Source: Carposina sasakii
Lineage: Eukaryota > Arthropoda > Insecta > Lepidoptera > Carposinidae
Direction of reading: 5' to 3'
Length of the DNA stretch: 64,000 nt
Assembly (NCBI GenBank): GCA_014607495.2
Contig: CP053148.1
Location: 14,818,001 to 14,882,000 of the forward strand
Numbering within the stretch: the first letter of the stretch is position 1; the number at the start of each line of letters is the position of its first letter. This document shows positions 24,146 to 34,700 of this stretch, in pieces. Below the pieces are notes generated by a model. That model was not told where the DNA came from. It worked only from the letters and a program-made list of their open reading frames with translations, and ran no database searches. The translations under genes and the position numbers were made by a program.

Positions 24146-24590
24146 TTTGTATGAATGCACTCAACAATATGTTTAAAAATATAAACACAAAGCAATAATT
24201 ATCACCGATAATTTGTTTTAATCGAAGCATGTCCAAAATGAAATGACCGCATGAATGACATAACGACATGCTTGTACTGTCAACTGAGCTGTCAACACTG
24301 AAAAAAAATTCTATTTGACAGCACAACCCCCATCTGAAAAAAGTTTCAATTTCGCAGCAAAATTCCCATTATCAAAATGATCCGCCACTTATTGAATTCA
24401 TTTGTTACAAAAAATGTGATAAATGAAAAACCGCTCCACCGATTTTGTGCAAACTTCACATAAACAATCTACTAAATAGTTCGAACAAAGCCTAAACATT
24501 TGGTTTGGATAGGTGAGCCCGTTCTTGAGTTATAAAATTACAACGAAAAGTGGCATTGATTTTTTATATATATATATATAGAGTACGTAC

Positions 24591-25500
24591 CACTGTGATG
24601 CTTTGCGACTACGTATTACATATAATTGATAGTACAGACACATCCAAAATGTACTATTTAATAAGAAACCAAGTAGAGAAATCCAATTGCTACCTATTTA
24701 TAGAATTAAACAGGTCAAATACTTGAACACAGATAATTATCTACTAAGAACTTACTCACAAGTGGCTACATTGCAAGTACTGAATGTAAATGTGGTTAGT
24801 GTCTTACCGACATACTAAATAGGTACATCTTTATTTTTATTTTAAGTGCTCATAATAATAAATTAGTCATATTAACATGTTATTACTTTAAGTTGCAGCA
24901 TAAAGATAATCATTATTGATATAAAATATAGAAGTGGTAGATACTAGGATTAGTAGCACTATATTTAGATACGAGACCAATCGGCTTCCTGATTACGTAA
25001 TTTGCAGAAGCAGAGCGATAGCCATCGCATCGCGTAAATTGAGAATATTGCTGTTTGCACGCACGTACACTCTTTTAATTTTCGCTGTCTCATTGCTATT
25101 GCTCTACTATTGCATATTTAGTAATAGCCCTGAGGATCTTTTAAAATTGTTATGTGTACTTACCTTAAACAAATTCAGTGTGCACCAAATGTGCACATAT
25201 AAAAGAAATCTCGCAAATCTGCCTTATTTATTGCAATAGGTTAGTTCTGTCATTCTGCTATCTTTGTTCAAAGAAGAAAATCAACTAATTTTTTTTCAAA
25301 GTACCTCATAAGCGGCGGATCAGCTCACGTGTTTGGTATAGTTCTAGGTTTAGTTAAATTTCATGTAATATTCTATGTTAAGTTCTTCTGTAAACAAATT
25401 ATGCTCTAAGCAACGAGAATGTTAAATTAAATATGTTGATTTGCTTTCGACATTAACACCAGTTATTTTTTTCGTGCTACCTATTATTTCATCGTGCTAT
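24591..25500. other. non-coding DNA
   Basis: A (TA)n run lies at 24565-24582. The 101-codon frame at 24934-25239 shows no family resemblance and is not called. Confidence 0.3.
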
Positions 25501-25515
25501 GATATCTTTAACCGA

Positions 25516-25627
25516 ACTTGTACATCTCAACTATACCCTCAAAATTGGTCAGAAGTGGCACCATGTGGTTCTATCGGCCCTTGATGCTATGCCTACCCCG
25601 TAAGGGATAAAGGCGTGATTATATGTA
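25516..25627 (+). repeat. LINE-tail-like repeat (tgtacatctcaactat family)
   Basis: Close match to 16833-16937, including 'gtcagaagtggcaccatgtgg' and 'gtaagggataaaggcgtgatt'. It lies only 50 bp past the 3' side of the last secure exon. Confidence 0.6.
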
Positions 25628-25677
25628 TGATATCTTTGCTATATTCGCTACGCATAATTCAAATTGCGGGTACTTAC

Positions 25678-25791
25678 TGTTCTTGCAGTTGGCCTCGTCA
25701 AAGTTGTCGTAGCAGTCCTGGCGACCGTTACACAGCTGATCCCTGGTGATGCAGCGGGTCACATCGCAGACTATCTCGTCCGGGGCACAAA
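25678..25791 (-). CDS. perlecan-like exon 9 here: LDLa repeat 2
   Basis: 114 nt, phase 1 in and 1 out, acceptor ttggtag, donor gtaagt. It encodes VCAPDEIVCDVTRCITRDQL then CNGRQDCYDNFDEANCKN. Six cysteines are spaced as in LDL-receptor class A modules, with the acidic calcium cluster DC(Y)DNFDEANC. The usual Ser of the SDE triplet is Phe here (FDE), while the Asp/Glu ligands are kept. It is symmetric (1-1), so it could be skipped without a frameshift. Confidence 0.9.
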
Positions 25792-28700
25792 CTACCAAAC
25801 AAAAGACGAAGGGGTAACGCATATTATAGCAGTATTTTCGATTTAATATCTCTACGCGTTCATGAGGAAAGGGGTAGTAAGTTTGAAATTATATAAAAAA
25901 AACTATGTGATGTAACTAAAACTTTACGGTATTCGCAACTTTTCCTTTATCTAGGCTAGAAGACGTTGTTTCGTACCAAATTTCAAGATTCTGAGTTCAC
26001 GGTAAGTACCCTGTAGGTTTTGATTCCCTTGCGAGTGTCGAAAATTTGCGGGCGGCCTAAACGGCTGTATCTTTTGATTGCTTTGGCTTAGTAGAAGTTT
26101 GATTTTTTCACAGCTCTAAGGGTCAGTTAAGCATTTTACATTAATTGCAGCTTGATACCTCTACTCGTTCCTGGGAAAAAGGGTCTTGGCACACAGACGG
26201 ACGGACGGACAACAAAGTGATCTTGTAAGGGTTCATTTTTCCTTTCGAGGTACGGAACCCTAAACGTATACATATATTACTCGTAACTAGTCTGTCGCTC
26301 TTAATTTTTCAGTGTCATCATGAAGTCCAAAATTCTTCCAAAATCTGGTTTTACGCATGACATCTATGGTGTTTTTAAACAGGATTTTCTAGTAGGATAT
26401 GCGCTAGCGCCATCTATCTAGGTGATTAGTATTTTTTTACTTTTAATAATTATAAGAAAATTCCTCATTGGCCTTGCTCGCAGCATTGCAACCATACTGC
26501 ACACAATAACCACTTAAGGCATGCTAAAAGTAATGATGTTCATCTGACCTCTTATAGGTAGATTAAAGTTAGTTATAAGTATTTTTACCTTTGTTGTATT
26601 ACCAAACTTTATAATTAAATATTTTACCATTTTAATTAATTATTAAAAATCACCTGTATTTTCACTATCCGGATAGTCACGTTCCGTTGTAGTCTCTTCT
26701 GGGCCCAGTTCATTCAAATCTTTCAAAAATAAAAGCAAACAAAAATAAATAAATAAACATAAACAATGCAACAAATAAACAACAAAAACAAAAAAAACTT
26801 AACTATAATAAAAGTGCCAAACCAATATAAAATCATATTCATATTAAAAAGGTTGCTCTTTTACGCAAAAGTCAAAATTAAATAGATATTGATGAAACTT
26901 GGCAGTTGCATTGCTTATACAGGGTGTTTGTGACAGCCAGGCAAATATTGATACCATGACTTCAGACCATGATTCTGAGGCGGAAAACACTGCAAATTTT
27001 CTCAACTTTCCGGTTTTTTTTATATTTCCAGGAAAAAATAGTTTAGTTCGTTTAATTAAGCCTTAGATCATCACTTAAAAATAAAATTTTAATAAAAAAA
27101 TTATTTTCAAAAAAAGTTGCCTTCATAAAAGTTCAAATAACTGATCAACCCTAATGGAGGTCACAAGTGATCAAAAAACAGCAATGTGTCACATAATAAC
27201 CAATAAGCCCATATAATTAGTCACAGGATCGCCCGATATAATTGGTGCGGAAAACAAAGATAATATAAGATATACTGATAATCAATAATCAAAAATAAAT
27301 TTCCTGCGAGTTATAACACTGTCGTATAACTCAACACAATGGTACTTGTTCAGCATTTCAGTGTTTGCTTGGCTGTCACCTACACCCTGTATATTATCAT
27401 AACACATAAGCTACTTCTTAATAGACTCATCATTCAACATAGAATCTAGGTAGATACAGACCACTTGCCTTGAAAATCTTTTAATAAGGTACTTTAAGTA
27501 AACAGAAAGTGTGTCTAATGCTAAATCTTAAGGAAAAACTATAACAGTTGCATGACACATTCATACTGTTCGATACTTGCTCTTCAATAAATTATAATTT
27601 AATAATGTAACCCCCATTTATACCTACCATTATTATTATTAGGAGCTGTCACTGGTGCTTGGTCAAATTCGTTTACTGGAGGTTGGTTGGTATTTTTATC
27701 TTCCAATTGTGAATCCCATGTATCCGATACTGGTAAAAAAATAAACAAAAATAACAGAAAAAAAAAACAAAAATGATACTCAATACTACACTTGGTGATT
27801 TCTCAGCAGAGTTTAGAAAAATATGTTTTAATTTAACAAACAAAACAATCAAATCACGTGGAATGGAGATATAAAAATTTTGACAAATAAATTTTGATAT
27901 TATAAGTTCCGAGAAGCAAATTATTTTTGCCAATAAATATCTCCGTACCAGAAGGACAATCAGCTTCGTCTGATTGATCTAAACAGTCTGGAATACCGTT
28001 GCAGCGGCCAGTTTCGAAGAAACAACCGCGACCGTCTTCACAACTAATTTCGCCAGGGTTGCAAAGGTCTAAAAACAATAAAAAACAATAATAATCTAAT
28101 CTTTTGGCATGCTAGAACGACAATCGGAGTGACAAAATAAAATATAAATCATAATAATAAATAACCAATTTGATAAAAATCAGAAAGCGCAGCACGAGAA
28201 ATAAAGTAATTGAACGTCTTCCTTCCTGTTTCGTTTGGTTAGCCGTCATTCGGTCTCAATATGTTATCTTATCAGCCAAAGGCTGTCCAAATTATTAGAC
28301 CAATATGCTAGCAAATAGCACAGTTTTGTGATTCAGTAGGCCTAATGTTCATTTTTCAATAGTTAGATAGCCTACGTAAAAGACTGACTGACTCTATCTT
28401 CATAAAGTTTAAAAGAAATACATCGTTAAATTTATTCTTCAAAGAGGCTATCTGACCATTGAAAAAATCGGCCCTAATTAATGTTGCGAAGATAAAGCAT
28501 TTTCGCCTGATTGATAAAGGTAAACATAATATTTTATTGGAACAACATTAGTATTGTATAGATATATTTTAGGACATTTTTTCTTTCTGGATCAAGATTA
28601 GAGTGATTACATCCAAATACAAGTTAGTCATGCATTTCAAGTCTTTTACCATTATTTCTGCAATCAAGTTCTAGTAAATGACCATGGCCATTACAATTGG

Positions 28701-31700
28701 TTCCAAAATAAGTTTTTGGACTTTATTAGGTACAATTCATGTTTTCTACGTTTCCTACAACCGTTTTTAGAATTTTAAAATATTTAGTCATTTCAACTAG
28801 TGTAAAATTTAAATTAATTTAATTTAAAAGACTTTTCAATATTTTTAAACGGGTACTTTTATAAACAAACCTGGATCATAGGTAGCGATGAAACCTTTGT
28901 CCTGAACGGCGACCATTCTCAAGTGTCTGACGCTCTTGATGTGGTTTTCGAGAGTTTTGGCGATCTTGACGGTGTCGTCGTAGCCAGTGGTTGTGATGTC
29001 CAGGGTCACGTTGCAGGATATCTCGTCATTAGTGAGTGATCTGCAATATTTGAATATGATAGGTAATATAAAAATTACATCTGTTGCGGTAAAGGACATC
29101 TACGTAAATAAATATTGTCTATCTATGTATGTATGTGCTGTCCCTTAGCCAGTTGTTTAGTGGCTTTTTGTTAATGCAAAATAAAGATTAAGGAACCTCT
29201 TTACACACATTGAACGTTTGGATCACATGTTCATGGATGGATTGGTCATCTATTTGTATTGATTAGATGTAGAGCGTAACAAAATATAAATGTATTTTCA
29301 TCGGGTTAACATTCATGTTTTTAGCAGAATTGTAGCCACTGTAGAAGTGAGATGCCACTTAATACTACGTCCGTCGTTCTCGTTTTATTAACTTTTTTTA
29401 GAAAGGCGACATCTACTTCGCAACAAGGTAAGGAATGGGCATCAACTTACTTCCCGTTTGATGCTTATTTGCTTTTCTTAGAAATGACATTGATAATGGT
29501 TTAGCAAGAACAACAAAAATAAGATACGGCATTACTGCTACAAACTCCCCGATTTAATTCTCAGGGCTTTTGAGTATTCTTTCTCGGTTCAGGCGATTAA
29601 GCTCTGGAATGAATTACCCCATAAGGTTAGAGATTGTCGCACTATTGGTACATTTAGGGAAAAGCTACTCGTAAAGGATCACTACCTGTCCATTATTTGA
29701 ATATGCTGTCATTTGTTTCTCTCCTTTTTTTTTCAATGTAGTTATGTAGTTTCTTAGAATTTGTTTAATTTGCACATGTTACCCTGTTTGTTAACAATTT
29801 CTCTTTACTTGCTTAGCTTGCTGGAAGAGATCTCTTGCTAAGCTTACCATTGTTCATGCATCTCTTCTTTTATGTTGTATGCCATATTTCTTTTTGTGTA
29901 TGTGCAATAAAGAATAAGAATAAGATTGTAGGTAATTTTAATGAATGAATAAGGGCTGATTTTTCCAAACCTATCAGAGGACTAAAGACAAGTTGGACTT
30001 TAGAAGTGTTTTTAGACTAATTTCCTCTTTGAATATTGTTTTCATGATGTTTTTACATACATACATATAATCACGCCTTTATCCCTGACGGGGTAGGCAG
30101 AGCACCAAGAGCCGGTAGAACCACATGGTGCCACTTCTGACCAATTTTGAGGGTATATTTGAGATGTACAAGTTCGGCTAGTAGTGACAGGTGGTCAGCC
30201 CATCGCCTACAAAACCAGTCTCTTGTCCGCCTCTAGTCCCCTCTACTGACTTGTACAGTATGCCCGGGAAGAGAAGCAGCTGTAGTATTATACTTTTTTT
30301 CACTCCCAGAGTAGCATAGAAGAATCATAATGTTTTTATCAATGCTTATTTATTTTATCTTGAACAATTTGTTCTTCAGTGGTGAATAGATATGCAATAT
30401 CATATTGGTACTTACTGAATCCTCACTAAGTTCGCCTTCTGCTTTCCTGGTAGAACTTCCAGTACCTCATCCACAGCCGATGCGAGGGATTTGGAGAACT
30501 CCTGGAATGCTGCTGAGTCCCGGTTAGAGTACTCAGGGTTGTAGGGCTCCACTACAACGAAGGATACTCGAATAGTTTCTGAAACGTTATGAGGTTATTG
30601 GTATAAATATATACGTATATTATGATGCCAAGGAATTAGGAGACGCAAATCTATGAAACGAATCCTTTACGTACTCACTATCTATATTATTGTTACCTTT
30701 AGGTATATGGGAAGGATACAGATTATGTTTATGGGGATTTCCTGTTTCTGATTAATTTTACTAGTTCTATTCTATTCCACGAATTTTACAAGGTGTAACA
30801 GAAAGGGTATATATATTAAGCGAAAAGCTATGTAATCTATTTGCATAATTTAAGACTTAGGATCACCTGTTTATTTTTCAAAATTGTATGAATATTCCTG
30901 AGTTATTTAGAAATTCTCCATACTATTTGGAAAAATAAAGATGTTATTTCGAGACTGAAATTTTGTGGATACGCTTCTTTTAGTGGCCTATTTACATAGC
31001 TTTACGCTTAACATACCCCTTTTGTTACATCCTGTATATATTATAATTTTGAAAGTCTATAGGAATATATTTATAAAAGATATACAGAACCAAGCTTTTC
31101 ATTTATTGTAATAATAATAGTTTCAGTTAGGTAAGTAGATACTATGAAGAATGGTTGTAATAGAAAAAAGCTCAAAAGTTTCCTAAGATGCTCACAAACA
31201 TTTTCTGTTAAGTAGGTACATACCTCGAGGTGCCTAATGATATTTGTAGTACCTATACTACCCTATGGCACCTTGATCTTAAGACATACATCTTTACCTC
31301 ACAGACTTAACAGATACATACTTATACACATGGCTGTCCCCAAAAAACGACAGCTGGAACTGCAGAATCGTAAAAAAAAGTCCTACTGCTATGTTAACAA
31401 TGAAGTTGTTCGTAAATATAGACTTACTTTCTGTGGGCACCTGCAGGGGTTGGTAGCCCGAGCCTTCATTCTCGTACCTGTCATCTCTGAAATAAGACAT
31501 AATAATAGATTTAAAATCCTAGTAATATTATAAACGCAAAGTTTGTAAGTAGGTATACATATATGGATGTTTGGTACTCTTTCACGTGAAAACGGCTACA
31601 GCGATTTCAATAAAATTTGGTATGGAGTTAGCTGATACCGTGGATACCTAACATATAGGCTACTTTTTATCCCGGGAAAATACTTTTATCCCGGATAATT

Positions 31701-31713
31701 TCGACATTATATA

Positions 31714-31749
<36 letters not shown>

Positions 31750-34700
31750 GGGTACAGGGGCAAAACAAGAAATGTCACAAAAACAAAAAGTTATGTAATT
31801 AACATTTTAATTTTTTAAAGTTAAAAACATTCATAAGTGTCACTTAAAATTATAAACTGCTAATAGGAACTTTAGTTTACCTTATAAAGTCTTATTTTTA
31901 GGAACATAAAATATTGAAATGAAAATATATTTTATTTAATAATTAAAAAATTAAAGTGACTAACTTTTGGAACATGCAAAAACTGGTAATGTCCACTGTG
32001 TCCCATACAAGGAATGTCCAACTTAATATTTTTTTACTAATTATACATGAGGAATGCCTTCAAAGTAGGATTAAGCCCGCTCAGAACAAAATCTTTTTAA
32101 ATACATTAAGTCTTGTAGTACTTTTCTGCACTAATAGGTAAAAAAAATTGATAGGAAAATTCTGGCAATTCAAATTCATTTGATGTGTCTAATCCGGTTC
32201 TCTATTTTGTCTCATAAATTTTTTCCCATAATCTAACGTGTCATAATGTTGTGAGACATAATAATCATGTGTCCGAATGATAAGTAGCCCTAACTTAATG
32301 TCCTATAATATCACTTGCCCGAAAACCGAAATCCCTAAATATAATATGACCTAATTTTTTTTGCTTTAAATATCACGTCTATAATATTCATAAGACATAA
32401 AATGCTTTTCTATAATAGTTGTAGGTCCTAACGGACCTAAACTTCTAATAACAACTTTCTTGTTTTAAACAAGTATGCAACATGCAAGCATGCAGAATGC
32501 AAGCAAGCATGCAGCATGCAAGCAAGCATGCAGCATTCAAGCAAGTATGCAGCATGCAAGCAAATATGCAGCAGGCATGGTTTCTGTCACGGCTCCGGCG
32601 CTGCGGGACTCCGGCGGTCCCACGCGAGCTTATTGTCGCAGATGGATGTAACGCTTACCACCGCATCTTCGGCTTCCTGGCCGGCTGGGCCGGCCAGCCT
32701 CTGCCGCGGCGGTGTGCGTTGCATTCACCTGCTCCTCAGCTCGCGGGCCGCTTACGCGCTTTTACATTGCACTCTAGGGGTAGAGCAGAGAAGACTGCGT
32801 GGAGTCGGGGTAAACTGAGTCGATTTAAGTGCCTGTTTTTTTTTCATCATAATTTTTGTTTTAAATAATGCTCTAGACAGATTCCTATTAACAATATTAT
32901 TATAAACCACCATTCGGTCTAATATACATTATACAATATAACAATTAGGACATGTGACTTTATAGCAAGAAAAATTAGGACATCTAATCATTATAGCACC
33001 CGATTTTATGGTACCAAAGTATTAGAATTAAACACGATTAGGTAATATGCAATTTCGTATACGCCAACATTATGGAAAATGATGATTATATCAAACTTGT
33101 TAGGGATTATGATTTTCGGACGATCGATATTCGGAGAAGAAAGGGACTACCGTCTGATCCAGTTCCCTTTTTTGCCACTATGGGTGATTTCTCCCATATA
33201 CCTACCATTATAATAACTTCTATGTAAAATAACTCTGTTTTCTTACACACATTAATTCTCTTTGGGACTGCACAGAAATGAGCATTTTTTCAGATATTGA
33301 TTTTGAAAAAATTCTGATAATTTTCTGATTAGTTCGCCTATTCCTACTTCAATCACCTATATTTTTGTCGCATTCTAAGTACGAATGTCCTCGAATTGGA
33401 TATGTAATTTTGATGGAATCCAAAAGTTTCATTTTATGGACAACAAAATGAATGAATCTTCATCATTCTTATCACTGTGTAGTTCTTATTCTATCCACCT
33501 GCATTCGACACAACCTCAAAGTTGACATAAGTATTTTGACAGATTGGACATTCCTTCTTACGTTCCGTTACACTATGGACCTTCCCTGTTCTGTTCCTGT
33601 ATACAGTTTTGAGACTTAAGTAATGCATCTGACTATACTAGTTTTTACACTTTTTGTGTAATGCCAAATAAAAACACGCGGGAAAATGAAAATATTGCCA
33701 TCAAAAATTAACTTTTTGAATTTTAGTGACATTCCTGGTTTTGCACCTGTACTCTTCATATATCTTATTAGCTTATCTCATAAGAGATCTAGAATTTGAT
33801 CACTAGTTGAGATTACTGTTACTTAAAAACATTTTTCAATCTTTTTTTGGCGTATTTTGACTAATAGTAAGCTTGACTACTGATCAAACAATATCTGTGC
33901 CCTTAGTCAAGTGAACTTATTGAAATATACTTACGTATCGTCCGGGTTGTCTGTATTCACCTCCAGAAGGGCAGGAGGAGGGGTGGTAGTGGTCGAGGGG
34001 GATGCAAAGATATCCAACGCTGAAATTACAGGAAAATATAATATTAAATTGGCAAGAAAGATAAAGAGAGAATGTTTTCACATGCGTTTTACAACTAACA
34101 ATAATTCTGAAAAAATGACACATATCCATGTGTATTAAGAAGGAGTTTTGATACCTTGGACCAGTTGCAGGGTCTCTTAAAATAAGTCAGAACTAAAAAC
34201 TAGCATATACCTACTACGTAAGCAATCTTTAATTTCTACATTTTAATATGGAGCCTGACATAATAACGACATTGACAACTAGGTATTGCAAGAACTCATG
34301 GTTTGCATTAATCGCCGATTTCTCTAACGGTAACCAACTGTTGAACACTGTGTAACTATGCTGATGCGGGGCTTCACAAGAATACATCAGCTGCATCTCC
34401 TACCAGGTATGTCATAGGAGTCGACTAAGGAACTCGCATTCTCTCAGGCGATGAGCTAGCAATTTGCTTATGATCATTAACATCTGTCTCCGCTATGCTT
34501 AACGTGGCTGTGGGATCTCCCTTATTCAAACTCAAAATAATTTTTTCGACATGAAAGCATTAACAACTTGTTTGTCGATGGTCTTTTTATATGTTACTTT
34601 CTATGTTCGCACCCCAAAATGAAACCGCTACCAAACAATAAAAGGATGTGAATTTAAACAACATAAAAAAATCGCAAAGATTTTGCTTTGGCAACGATCT

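Larger units (their letters stand above)
22300..24590 (-). mobile_element. composite of nested TE fragments
   Basis: A LINE 3' end (plus strand, 22429-23770) is interrupted by two inverted MITE copies. It is followed by a tRNA-like SINE head (23793-23863) and a Helitron helicase remnant on the minus strand (23897-24145). The left edge at 22296-22325 (actagtgacctggtacgtgcttcgctacg) reads on the minus strand as a CTAGT-type 3' end that could close the Helitron. The outer boundaries are inferred. Confidence 0.35.
31747..33757. mobile_element. 2.0-kb non-autonomous TIR element in an (AT)n tract
   Basis: The left end 'gaagggtacaggggcaaaac' and the right end 'ttgcacctgtactcttc' are inverted repeats; similarity continues through aatgtcac...aaaaagtta over about 47 bp. 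ATATAT flanks both sides. The motif ATGTCC recurs near both ends in mirrored orientation (31989, 32013 and 33548), like subterminal transposase sites. No transposase frame is seen. The centre holds a 19-bp tandem array and a GC-rich block. The superfamily is not assigned. Confidence 0.65.

Noticed and set aside
24934..25239. 101-codon plus-strand frame with a hydrophobic stretch
   Set aside because: No homology pattern, no clear splice context and AT-driven hydrophobicity.
25664..25846. Plus-strand 60-codon frame
   Set aside because: It is antisense to the second LDLa exon.
27673..27933. 86-codon minus-strand frame
   Set aside because: It is AT-rich intron sequence running into exon 7 in the wrong register.
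28845..29099. 84-codon minus-strand frame as a complete small gene starting at an upstream ATG
   Set aside because: The part that looks coding starts at a splice acceptor at 29040 and continues the SEA domain; the upstream residues are intron.
31711..31746. (AT)n tract as a feature of its own
   Set aside because: It is an ordinary microsatellite, mentioned only because the TIR element sits at its edge.
32482..32868. 128- and 100-codon plus-strand frames with repeated MQA-type peptides
   Set aside because: They are translations of the 19-bp tandem array and the GC-rich core of a TIR element; two frames are open at once and neither shows a domain.
33911..34138. Plus-strand 75-codon frame
   Set aside because: It is antisense to perlecan-like exon 2, which has splice sites and phase support.
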